NCBI GenBank assembly: GCA_965204655.1 | Contig: OZ241998.1 | Span: forward strand, 62,001-126,000 | Source: CATQHL01 sp965204655 | Lineage (GTDB): Bacteria; Actinomycetota; Acidimicrobiia; Acidimicrobiales; CATQHL01 | Length of the DNA stretch: 64,000 nt | Reading direction: 5' to 3' | Shown: piece after piece, positions 17,381 through 24,917 of the stretch | Numbering within the stretch: the first letter of the stretch is position 1 | How the letters are laid out: every line of letters begins with the position of its first letter | The notes under the pieces: model-generated | Seen by the model: only the letters and a program-made list of their open reading frames with translations | What the model was told of the DNA's origin: nothing | Databases searched by the model: none | Made by a program: the position numbers and the translations under genes

Positions 17381-20190
17381 CAGTAACCAGGGGGATAGTT
17401 GGGGTTTTCGGAGGCCGAAGCCATAAGGGATGCGGCTATGTCTGGCGACATTGCTTGCGCAGCCAGCATCGTGAAGGCGATCGGCTGCACCACTGCCCGA
17501 GATGTGGCGTCTATGTGGATTCTCCATGGCCAGCGCGCGGCAGCCGAGGACGTTGCGCCTACCAGCGCTAGGTTTGACCCGGGGGAGACTGCTATTTGTC
17601 CTGCACGCTGAATCAGAATGTCGTGACCCGGTCCCACCACCAAAACGTCGAGTTCGGCATCTCCACCGGTTGGTTCGGATTTGCTTGCTCTGACGAGAAG
17701 TTCCTCAAGATGGGGAGAGTCGAAACTCGTGGACATTACGCGTTCCCAGCCCGGGCCTTGGGGCGTATCCACTCCTAGGGCTATGACTCTCACGCTTTCG
17801 GCCATGGGTGATGAGCCGAGTGCTTCCACTATGGCGGAGAGCAGGCTGGTGGACTGGGGTTCCGGTCCGGAAATCGCCAAACAACCGATTTCTTCGAAGT
17901 TCAGCAGCAAAGGCCCTTCTACTGTGTCTCCCACTGGGACGAGAGCCGGGCACAGCGATAAGCCTTGCCCGAAGGAGTCGAGGTGTTCTATCGTGACCCC
18001 TTCGGCCAATTCCAGTACGTAGCCTCCGGAGGCTGCCACCCAGTAGTCGGGTGCTTCGGTGGGCTGATCAAGCAGAACCTCAAAGCCGTAGGTACCCACG
18101 CGTACGGCAACCACCTTGGGTTTTCTTCTGAGTTGCGCCACTGTGACAGACCGCAAGTGCCGCATGGCTGCTTCTATGAGACGCAGGGAGTCCATCCTTG
18201 CGCTTTGCCTGAGCGATTCCTCTAGAGGGTCGTGCGCTTGCTCTCCGCTGTCCCCCCGGCGGCGGCGTAGTCGTGAAAGCTGCCAAAGCAACATTGCGTC
18301 GCCGATGGCGGTGCCGGCGAGGCTGCGCCGCGAAGCGATGATACTTTGCTCGGAAATTCTCGTTGAAGGATCGGCGCCGGTCATTGAAGGCATGAACTTC
18401 GGCAGAGGGGGCGCTTCTTGTTCTTCGAATTCCTCCGGAGCCAGGGGAGGAGGTTCGTAGGCGGAGGGAGCGGAAGGTTCGTAGCCGCCGGCGGCTGGGG
18501 TTTCGTATGTGTACGGGGTTTCTGGAGTTGGCGGCGGCGGTTCGTAGGCGGCGGGAGCCCCCGCAGATGCCGGTGGCGGCTCATATGCGGAGAGAGGGGG
18601 AGTGTCGGGGGGAGGCGGCGGGGGTTCTTGGGGGGCGGGCGGTGCTTCGTATGTGTGCGGGGCTTCTGGAGGTGCTGGTGGTTGTTCGTAGGCGGGCGAA
18701 GCGGGCGTGTCCAGCGCTTGCGTCGGTTCTTCTTGGACCGGAGGTGGAGGGGGCGCCACCGGGGGAGGGGCATGAGTGGTGGTCGGAGCGTCGGGCCCAG
18801 CACCGGCGGAGGGTTGAGGTTGAGGGTCGTAGTAGGTCGCCTCCTCCGGCTCTCGGCCCTCGGGCACCTCCGGCAACGATTGGTCAGCAGATGGCTGTTG
18901 GCTAGGTTCTGCCGTGAATGTCTGAGCGGCCTCTGCGGCCGCCGGGGCAGCAACGGGAGGGGGGGGAGAAACGGGGGGGTGTGTATCGGACGTCGGCGCC
19001 TCCGGAATCCCTGGCGGCTGCCCCGCTCCCAAACCGGGCAACCCTTCGATGTCTGGGAGGGCGGCCGTTTCAAGTTCAGCGCCATGCGCCAGCCCTCTCC
19101 AGAAGGGGACTACTTCTGCAGGATCGGGTTCTCTGCCCCAAGCGGCGTAGAGGAAACGTTCAGCTAATGTCCAGAGGAACACCGGATCAGGCTTGCCCCA
19201 GGGCATCGGATCCCCTGGAAGCATAAGGGCGCTGCCTATGGGTACAAGGTCGTCAGCCTCCAGAGACGCTATGGTTGGATACGCGGCGTTAAGAGTACGT
19301 AGTTCTTTCCATCGGGCAGGTGAGTTCAAGAATTGCGCAGAGATGCTGCGCAGAGTGTCGTCGGGGCGGGAGATGTAGTAGGCGCGCACCGGAATGATCT
19401 CCGGCGCTTCGGCGGGGAGGACTCTCGTTGAATCGCGAGGGATAACCTCTTCAGTGACTGGGGTGTCCGTAATGACTGGGGTGTCCATATACCCTTCAGC
19501 CGAGCGCTGCCACTCCTGACCTTCCGTTCCGTAGTGGCTGAACTCTTCTTGGCTGGCTACCCCTTCGCCCCCCCCTGTTTCAGGGAAGTAGCCGGGTGTC
19601 TCAGCGTGTAAGGGGGAGCCTCCACTGGAGCCTTGGGGAATTGTTTGATAGTCGGGAACGTCTTCGGTGTCTGAGGAGGTGACTATCACCTGGGTCTGGA
19701 AGTCGCTGACTGGCTCCTCAAAAATAGGTGGACTCTGTCGGTACCAGGGCAGTTCGGATTCGCCCTCCCCTGAGGGTGGGTGTGTCTCTATTGTGTCTAG
19801 TCCCTGACCAGGGCCGCTAGAACGACGTCTTCCAGCCTTTGAGGTTTTAGGGCGGCGGGCGCCCCGCCTTGATCGGCTCACGAGCCCGACGACGAGGGCG
19901 ATGAGGGCTCCGAGCCATGCGAGTGCCAGTACCCCTGAAACGATGTTGACAATGTTTTCTGAAGGGAGCGTTCCATCGGAAATAAGTTCTTGTGTGTTGG
20001 GCCATTCCGACGGCAGAGCGAATTGCAGAGGGCCGAGAATAAAGTTGGCCGCAAGTGGCAGAGCGATGAGTATGAGCAGCGCAATTGCGTTTCTAAGCAA
20101 GGCAACTCTTGCTGACTTCTCAACGTTTTCCTCAGATACTGGATTGTGGCTCTCAGTTTCTTGCTCGTTCCCCTGGGGGATTTGTGCCAT
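17380..20190 (-). CDS. two-helix membrane protein with LysM-like domain and long Pro-rich region
   Basis: A 936-residue protein. Two membrane helices lie at about 31-52 and 82-105. A basic linker is followed by a LysM-like domain at about 270-326 (YYISRPDDTLRSISAQFLNS) that could bind peptidoglycan or glycans. From about 360 to 640 it is a low-complexity Pro/Ala/Glu region with repeated YEPPP and TYE(A/T)P units. A C-terminal domain of about 280 residues follows, without a family I can name; its layout resembles actinobacterial proteins combining LysM with a transcriptional-activator-like part found near Tad loci. It sits 150 bp downstream of the TadG-like gene and overlaps the binding-protein gene by one base, so it bridges pilus and importer genes. 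Confidence 0.75.
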   Translation of the reverse strand: MAQIPQGNEQETESHNPVSEENVEKSARVALLRNAIALLILIALPLAANFILGPLQFALPSEWPNTQELISDGTLPSENIVNIVSGVLALAWLGALIALVVGLVSRSRRGARRPKTSKAGRRRSSGPGQGLDTIETHPPSGEGESELPWYRQSPPIFEEPVSDFQTQVIVTSSDTEDVPDYQTIPQGSSGGSPLHAETPGYFPETGGGEGVASQEEFSHYGTEGQEWQRSAEGYMDTPVITDTPVTEEVIPRDSTRVLPAEAPEIIPVRAYYISRPDDTLRSISAQFLNSPARWKELRTLNAAYPTIASLEADDLVPIGSALMLPGDPMPWGKPDPVFLWTLAERFLYAAWGREPDPAEVVPFWRGLAHGAELETAALPDIEGLPGLGAGQPPGIPEAPTSDTHPPVSPPPPVAAPAAAEAAQTFTAEPSQQPSADQSLPEVPEGREPEEATYYDPQPQPSAGAGPDAPTTTHAPPPVAPPPPPVQEEPTQALDTPASPAYEQPPAPPEAPHTYEAPPAPQEPPPPPPDTPPLSAYEPPPASAGAPAAYEPPPPTPETPYTYETPAAGGYEPSAPSAYEPPPLAPEEFEEQEAPPLPKFMPSMTGADPSTRISEQSIIASRRSLAGTAIGDAMLLWQLSRLRRRRGDSGEQAHDPLEESLRQSARMDSLRLIEAAMRHLRSVTVAQLRRKPKVVAVRVGTYGFEVLLDQPTEAPDYWVAASGGYVLELAEGVTIEHLDSFGQGLSLCPALVPVGDTVEGPLLLNFEEIGCLAISGPEPQSTSLLSAIVEALGSSPMAESVRVIALGVDTPQGPGWERVMSTSFDSPHLEELLVRASKSEPTGGDAELDVLVVGPGHDILIQRAGQIAVSPGSNLALVGATSSAAARWPWRIHIDATSRAVVQPIAFTMLAAQAMSPDIAASLMASASENPNYPPGY

Positions 20191-20238
20191 ACAGGCGTAA
20201 TCCTAACTTTGGGCAGGTATTGCAGACATGTAACTCCT

Positions 20239-20271
20239 GCGACGTCCGCGCGACGTCTGCGTCGTACGCAG
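20239..20271. promoter_or_regulatory. repeat-rich element upstream of the LysM-like protein gene
   Basis: GCGACGTC occurs twice (20239-20246 and 20250-20257), followed by a palindrome CTGCG-TCGTA-CGCAG (20257-20271). It lies in the only sizeable gap (20191-20341) of this part of the minus-strand block, so it may mark a promoter or operator for the LysM-importer genes. Confidence 0.3.
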
Positions 20272-20341
20272 CATCTGTAATTCTATAGCCACACAAGCGA
20301 AATTAAGTGTTAGAAAGGCTTAGGAAGTTGCCGGCTGAGCT

Positions 20342-20896
20342 TTAAGAAGTTGACGCGATGATGGGGCATTCGCCAAGATGTTTGATGCTCTGTTCCTGGC
20401 TGCCGTCCGGCCTGATAAGAACGGCTTCAGCTGCCCCCCTGGCAAAAATAGGTTGTCGTTCTCTGCCTAGGCTCAGCATCGACCTCAACCTGTAGCCAGA
20501 GACCACGAGAACCTCCACCCGGGACCCTACGCAGTCCACGGAGGCGACGAGAATATCCTCCCCGTAGATGAGGGGGACTTTCCCCACGCGGTCTTCCGCA
20601 GCCTGCTTGGCGTCAGCTAGAGAACCTCCGCTTGCGATTGTCACGGAGGCGACTCGAGCAGCTTCGCTGGCCGCATGTGCTGCGTCCTGGCGGGCGGCGA
20701 TGATACGAGGGGCGTCGTAGGCGATGCTGCTGAGCAGTATCAGAGCGACTGCGATGATGGCGATGAAAGGGGCGTACACGCCTCTTTCATCTTGGCGTGC
20801 TTCCTCACGGGTATGTCCTTTTTTCGAAGGAAGCGGAGATCCGATTGCTGCCAGGAGGCGCCTAGATCGACGGGCGGGCGTCTTGCGAGTTGACAT
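20342..20896 (-). CDS. TadG/TadE-like pilus assembly protein
   Basis: A 184-residue protein with a basic N terminus, then ERGVYAPF and one hydrophobic helix (about residues 43-60), and an extracellular part rich in Ala. An acidic residue just before the helix is typical of TadE-type minor pilins, which are processed by the prepilin peptidase and placed in the pilus base or fibre. The helical RIIAARQDAAHAASEAARVAS segment after the helix is characteristic. It overlaps the upstream TadE-like gene by one base (TGATG). A shorter start further down is possible. Confidence 0.75.
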   Translation of the reverse strand: MSTRKTPARRSRRLLAAIGSPLPSKKGHTREEARQDERGVYAPFIAIIAVALILLSSIAYDAPRIIAARQDAAHAASEAARVASVTIASGGSLADAKQAAEDRVGKVPLIYGEDILVASVDCVGSRVEVLVVSGYRLRSMLSLGRERQPIFARGAAEAVLIRPDGSQEQSIKHLGECPIIASTS

Positions 20897-21399
20897 CAGG
20901 TCGGCCTGGAGCGGTAGGGATCGAGGGTGGCGACGCCCACCAACAACCGCTCAGCGCTGAAGTAGGGTACCCCGAAACCACCTAAGAGTTTTGGGGGAAT
21001 TCGGCATCTCAGGAATACGTAGACTGTTCCTGCGGGCGGGACGGAGTTGCTACTTCCTGCTGCGACTTCGTTGTCGTCGACGTCGGTGAAGACTATGTTG
21101 GCGTCTCCGACTAAGTCGTTGTTGCAGAAGACGCTGTTGAAGACGTTTGCCTCTTCCATCGATTCCAGGCTGGCTCGTACAACGGCAAGAGCGCCATTGT
21201 CGCCGTCGATGTTCTGACAGCAGATAGCTGCGGTTCGGGCGGCTCGATTGGCCGCGGCTTGCAGGGCTTGCTCGATGCGGACAGAGTCTGTGAGCGCAGA
21301 GAGGAGGACGATCATGAGCATCAAGGCAGGGAACAAGATCGCCACTCCTATGGCGGCTCCTGAACCGGCCTCGCAGCGTTCCCGAAACGACTTGCGCAT
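20896..21399 (-). CDS. TadE-like pilus assembly protein
   Basis: A 167-residue protein: short basic N terminus, EAGSGAAIGVAILFPAL entering one helix, then an amphipathic segment (RIEQALQAAANRAARTAA) and a Cys-containing extracellular domain (AICCQN). This is the TadE/F layout. It follows the neighbouring TadE-like gene by one base and overlaps the TadG-like gene by one, so the three are translated together. Confidence 0.8.
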   Translation of the reverse strand: MRKSFRERCEAGSGAAIGVAILFPALMLMIVLLSALTDSVRIEQALQAAANRAARTAAICCQNIDGDNGALAVVRASLESMEEANVFNSVFCNNDLVGDANIVFTDVDDNEVAAGSSNSVPPAGTVYVFLRCRIPPKLLGGFGVPYFSAERLLVGVATLDPYRSRPT

Positions 21400-21400
21400 T

Positions 21401-21877
21401 TCAGCAAGTCCAGGGGTCGGATTCAGTGAGTTCTGCTGCAGTCAGGTTGTCTAGCGGGCCGCAGGACAGAGCCGTAAGTTCCACTTCTCCCATTATGGGA
21501 GAGATGGTGCTAGCGAAGATCAGAGCCTGCACGACGCCTCTTCCCTCTTCCACGATTATTGCAGGGGGGCGGGTTTCTATCACGGTGCTGGATGAAGCAA
21601 CCAGAGATATACGTGCTGCCAGCCTCCCTTCGGTTTCTCGCTCGCTCGCAAAGGCGCTCTGTGCAGCGATTACAGCGGCGTCGGCAGCCGACTGAACGGC
21701 GGTGCGGCCCATTGCCACGATCACGAGGTGAACTCCCATGAAGATCGTGAAGATGACCCCAAGGAACAGAATGGCAACGGGCATCGCCTCGCCGCGGGCG
21801 TCGTTGCCTGCTGCGCCGAGTGCTTTGCCCAGTTTGCTTAAGCAGGAAGAGCGTCCATGCGCCGGCGGACTTTTCAT
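21401..21877 (-). CDS. TadE-like pilus assembly protein
   Basis: A 158-residue protein with DARGEAMPVAILFLG leading into one membrane helix, followed by AVQSAADAAVIAAQSAFAS, the Ala-rich helix seen after the transmembrane part in TadE/TadF proteins. The Glu five residues from the start of the hydrophobic part matches the prepilin motif. First of three consecutive TadE/G-type genes. C-terminal cysteines (SCGP, WTC) could form a disulfide outside the cell. Confidence 0.8.
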   Translation of the reverse strand: MKSPPAHGRSSCLSKLGKALGAAGNDARGEAMPVAILFLGVIFTIFMGVHLVIVAMGRTAVQSAADAAVIAAQSAFASERETEGRLAARISLVASSSTVIETRPPAIIVEEGRGVVQALIFASTISPIMGEVELTALSCGPLDNLTAAELTESDPWTC

Positions 21878-21991
21878 TGCTCCCCTGGAGACCTCAACAC
21901 AGCGCCTCTCCCTTTCTCGTTGGGATGGAGCGGTTAAGTGATCCGCCGTGAAGGTGAATTAAGTCCTCAAACTTCGGCTTGAGTGTCTAGG

Positions 21992-22513
21992 TCAAGCACA
22001 CGAACCGGGGCTCCCGGCTGTCCAAGTGCCTCCGCCGATAGTGCAATTGGCTTCCACTGTGTAAGCGGTCTTGGTCGGGTTAGCGGTGCAAGCCCCAGAA
22101 GACCACACGTGTTGCTGGGCAGTGCAATGGGCCTCAACTGTATAAGCGGTTAGGGCGGCTCCTGGTCCCGGGTCAACTGGCGGACTCGGCGGACCTGGAG
22201 ACGCAGATGAACTAGTGCAAGCACCGCTGCTCCACGTGAAGCCTGCCGCTGTGCATAACGTCTCGCTTGTAAAATCTGAAGGTTGGCGAGTGATGTTTGT
22301 GCGTTCGATTTCCCCAACAGCTTGGTTGCCTCGCGCAACCAGTACTGCGGCTACTGCGCCTGCGATTGCAAGGAGCACCACCATAATGATCACGGTCTGA
22401 AGCGCTATACCGCTTGCATTCGCAACCAGCCTTGCTGTCTGATGATTCAGCCAGAAGACTGAGGCTCCAATCAGGCACGGAACGCCAACCGCAATCAGAA
22501 TTACGCTAGCCAT
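21992..22513 (-). CDS. pilin-like membrane protein with Cys-Trp repeats
   Basis: A 173-residue protein. I start at ATG 22511-22513 because this aligns with the start of its neighbour at 22914. Helix one is residues 1-21; helix two (about 38-60) carries IALQTVIIMVVLLAIAGAV, shared almost exactly with the next gene. A GNQAVGEIERT segment follows, then three extracellular units of the type CTxxGxxWxxGxC separated by Pro/Gly. Conventional Flp pilins are shorter and have one helix, so this may be the major pilin of this class of Tad system or a pilin-like adhesin. It lies inside the Tad locus between tadC and the TadE genes, which supports a pilus role. Confidence 0.68.
   Translation of the reverse strand: MASVILIAVGVPCLIGASVFWLNHQTARLVANASGIALQTVIIMVVLLAIAGAVAAVLVARGNQAVGEIERTNITRQPSDFTSETLCTAAGFTWSSGACTSSSASPGPPSPPVDPGPGAALTAYTVEAHCTAQQHVWSSGACTANPTKTAYTVEANCTIGGGTWTAGSPGSCA
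22341..22399. repeat. 59-bp repeat, copy 1 (with 22742-22800)
   Basis: Bases 22341-22399 are identical to 22742-22800, starting AGTACTGCGGCT and ending CACGGTCTG. They encode the shared second helix of the two pilin-like proteins, while flanking sequence has diverged. This suggests gene conversion or strong constraint at the DNA level. Confidence 0.9.
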
Positions 22514-22599
22514 GCTGTGCACCAGTGTACCGGCCTAGATTACCGACTCCGATTGAGGCTTCTTTGGTTGAAACCACCTGCCGAAGATGCTCTGGAATT

Positions 22600-22914
22600 C
22601 TACGATTGGCACTTGGGAGTGGTGTTGTTGTCCCAAGTGAAACCCGCAGCCTCGCACAACCCTTCGGTCGTGTAATCAGCAGGATCCGTCGTGACATCCG
22701 TGCGTTCGGCTTCCCCAACGGCTTCGTTGCCTCGCGTGACTAGTACTGCGGCTACTGCGCCTGCGATTGCAAGGAGCACCACCATAATGATCACGGTCTG
22801 GAGGGCTAAGCCCCTCGTGTTTGCTGCCCTCGCGGGCATTTTTTGCCTTAGTCCTGAACAAACTGCCAGGGCTATACAAGGGATTCCTATTGAGAGTAAG
22901 AGAACTGAGAGCAT
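22600..22914 (-). CDS. small pilin-like membrane protein
   Basis: A 104-residue paralogue of the downstream gene. ATG at 22912-22914 has GGAGG seven bases upstream. Helix one is at about residues 1-20; helix two is RGLALQTVIIMVVLLAIAGA (about 34-56), preceded by a basic RAANTRG segment that could be a processing site. The tail holds one CEAAGFTWDNNTTPKC unit instead of three. The helix-two DNA is identical to its neighbour over 59 bp. Position in the Tad locus suggests a pilin or pilin-like subunit; no E5-type prepilin motif is seen, so processing is uncertain. Confidence 0.7.
   Translation of the reverse strand: MLSVLLLSIGIPCIALAVCSGLRQKMPARAANTRGLALQTVIIMVVLLAIAGAVAAVLVTRGNEAVGEAERTDVTTDPADYTTEGLCEAAGFTWDNNTTPKCQS
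22742..22800. repeat. 59-bp repeat, copy 2 (with 22341-22399)
   Basis: Second copy of the identical helix-two coding segment, about 400 bp from the first and in the same orientation. Direct repeats at this distance could recombine and delete or fuse the two pilin-like genes. Confidence 0.9.
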
Positions 22915-22990
22915 TCTTAACCTCCGTTGTTTAAAAGCTCCCCACTCTCGTGGGAGAACCTACTTGCATTCTTTACGGTTCTCGTTCCTG

Positions 22991-23014
22991 CGGTTTTCAA
23001 ATCGGTTTTCAAAT
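22991..23014. promoter_or_regulatory. 12-bp perfect tandem repeat upstream of the pilin-like genes
   Basis: CGGTTTTCAAAT occurs twice without a gap (22991-23002, 23003-23014) in the 189-bp gap between tadC and the first pilin-like gene. A small hairpin (CTCCCCAC/GTGGGAG) lies closer to the start. The gap probably carries a separate pilin promoter, with the repeat as a possible activator or repressor site. Confidence 0.4.
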
Positions 23015-23103
23015 CTGAAGACAAGTTTACAGGTTACAAAACCCATGATACAACAATTCATAGCGAATTGTGGGTGAATTGGTAGTTGCCTGAAAGAGGC
23101 GTA

Positions 23104-23973
23104 TCAAATCCCAGAAATCGTAGCTGAGTCCATGATCTGAGCCAGAGGGGGATAGCCCATCAGCACCATGAATGCCCCCCCGATGAGGGCGAGGGGTGCC
23201 CCCATCTTTTCTCCGGAGGAGGCGGCTGCGGCGTCGGCTTCAAAGAGCGCTTTGGCGCGGGCAGCCTCAACCTGCGCCAGGATCGTCTGGCGCGATTCGG
23301 CTCCCGTGGTTCCAGCTAGTTCCAGGGAGGCGATGAAAGGATCCAAGAACCTCAGGCGGCGTTCTTCCGCCATCTTGCGCAGACCGCTCCAGGGGGGCTC
23401 GCCCCGAGCGGCCGCCACCCGCAAGGAATCCCGAATGATGACAAAGACCGGCTGATCGCTATAGGAGGCGGCAGTAATCAGAGCGGCGAAGGTGTCGGAT
23501 CCTGCGGTGACCAGTTGGCTGGCCAACTCCAGCCAGGATTCTGTGACCTGCTGAAAATATTCCCGTTCCTTTTCTGCCTCGGTGTGCAGGATGGAGTCGG
23601 GTAACCACCAACCGATCAGACATCCCACGCCTCCAGCGATGATCAACACCAACGGGGACAGACCTAAGCCGAACAGGCTCAGCGCCATCCCTGCTCCCAC
23701 CGTCAGTACCAGCCCCAGGATCATGCCGGTGAACTTGGTCAATGCATGGGCTTCGAGCGTGCGTCCCACCATCAAGGCGTCCTGCACCAGTTCTTTCTTG
23801 CCCTTCAGTTCGTTCTGAATCATCTGTCCCGCGCTGCGCATCGGGCGAGTTCTCCGACGAGTCCCCTTAGAAACCTGATCTTCGTCTACTTCGGGGGCAG
23901 GTCGAAAACCCAGGATCAAGACGATCAGCCCCAGTCCGGCACTGATTGCCAATGCGATCACCGCCGGGTTCAT
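23104..23973 (-). CDS. tadC: Tad pilus inner-membrane platform protein TadC
   Basis: A 289-residue type II secretion F-domain protein with an N-terminal helix, a central pair of helices (about 80-125) and a C-terminal helix (PLALIGGAFMVLMGY). The cytosolic loop with LELASQLVTAGSDTFAALITAA and SLELAGTTGAESRQTILAQVE is the T2SF core. It pairs with TadB to form the membrane platform on which the TadA ATPase works. Its ATG overlaps the tadB stop by four bases. Confidence 0.88.
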   Translation of the reverse strand: MNPAVIALAISAGLGLIVLILGFRPAPEVDEDQVSKGTRRRTRPMRSAGQMIQNELKGKKELVQDALMVGRTLEAHALTKFTGMILGLVLTVGAGMALSLFGLGLSPLVLIIAGGVGCLIGWWLPDSILHTEAEKEREYFQQVTESWLELASQLVTAGSDTFAALITAASYSDQPVFVIIRDSLRVAAARGEPPWSGLRKMAEERRLRFLDPFIASLELAGTTGAESRQTILAQVEAARAKALFEADAAAASSGEKMGAPLALIGGAFMVLMGYPPLAQIMDSATISGI

Positions 23974-24866
23974 ACTTTTGCTCCCTTGGTTTCTTTGCTT
24001 TCGGTGTCTAGTTCAAGCAGCCGAATCGCGGTGTCAGTTTCGGACAACTTCAGAACCCAGAAGATGCTGCCTACTATTAGACCGCCCACGCCAAGCAGCA
24101 CCAGTTGGCCGATGAAACTACTGAAGGGTTCAAAAAACCCTCTGTTGAGCACGGCCAGGAGCATCACCGAAATCAGCGTTACACCTAGGATGGCCACCAC
24201 TTGCGTCCACGCACGGCTGTTGCCCACCTCGTTGCGGCGCCGCACGTCCACCTCCCCCCGCATTCTGCGGGCGGTGCTGTCGAACGCTTCGCTCACGCGT
24301 GCTCCGGAATCCCAGGCTATGCGAAGCCCGAGAACCAAGCGATCTGCGTGAGGGGAGCGCATTTCATTGGCGAACCAGTCCAAGGCCGGGGGAAGACCTG
24401 TAGTTCGGGCTATGGCGGTCATTTGCCTGACAGCCGGGCGAAGCAACTCCGGCGAGTTGTCTGCGGAGAGGGTCACGGCTTCATAGAGAGATCCGCTGGA
24501 AGCCACCAAGTCCCGTATCTGCTCTGCCCACTGAGAGTAGGCTTCGATTTCTTCGGTGGCCTTCTTGCGTAAACTTGGCGCCCTGGCCATCTTAGGTCCT
24601 GCCCAACCGGCTGCTGCGGTGAGCAAGGCGGCCGCGTACCAGCCCGTCAGGTACCAAGCTCCGAAGGCCAGAGCCGCGGTGATGATGATTTGAAGGGCGT
24701 TGCCAGCTAGAGTGGCCGCCGCCTGCGACCTAGGCCCCTTGGCTTTGAATTTCTTGAGTCTTAACTGGCGTTTTTCTTTTTCTGGCTTTTCCCTGAAGCT
24801 GTAGGTAACGACGAACAGGCCAACGCCGCCCACAAGCCCTAGCAGCAAAGTGATGGGAACGTTCAC
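23970..24866 (-). CDS. tadB: Tad pilus inner-membrane platform protein TadB
   Basis: A 298-residue T2SF-domain protein. One helix is at the N terminus, a second pair is near 57-90, and two more lie at the C terminus. The core motif region is QIRDLVASSGSLYEAVTLSA and LRIAWDSGARVSEAFDSTARRM. The start is GTG at 24864-24866. It lies 51 bp after the cpaF gene and overlaps tadC by 4 bp. Confidence 0.88.
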   Translation of the reverse strand: MNVPITLLLGLVGGVGLFVVTYSFREKPEKEKRQLRLKKFKAKGPRSQAAATLAGNALQIIITAALAFGAWYLTGWYAAALLTAAAGWAGPKMARAPSLRKKATEEIEAYSQWAEQIRDLVASSGSLYEAVTLSADNSPELLRPAVRQMTAIARTTGLPPALDWFANEMRSPHADRLVLGLRIAWDSGARVSEAFDSTARRMRGEVDVRRRNEVGNSRAWTQVVAILGVTLISVMLLAVLNRGFFEPFSSFIGQLVLLGVGGLIVGSIFWVLKLSETDTAIRLLELDTESKETKGAKV

Positions 24867-24917
24867 GGGTTCCTGTTCGACGGAAGGCCGGGCTAAGCGA
24901 GCAGGTATTGCCGATGT

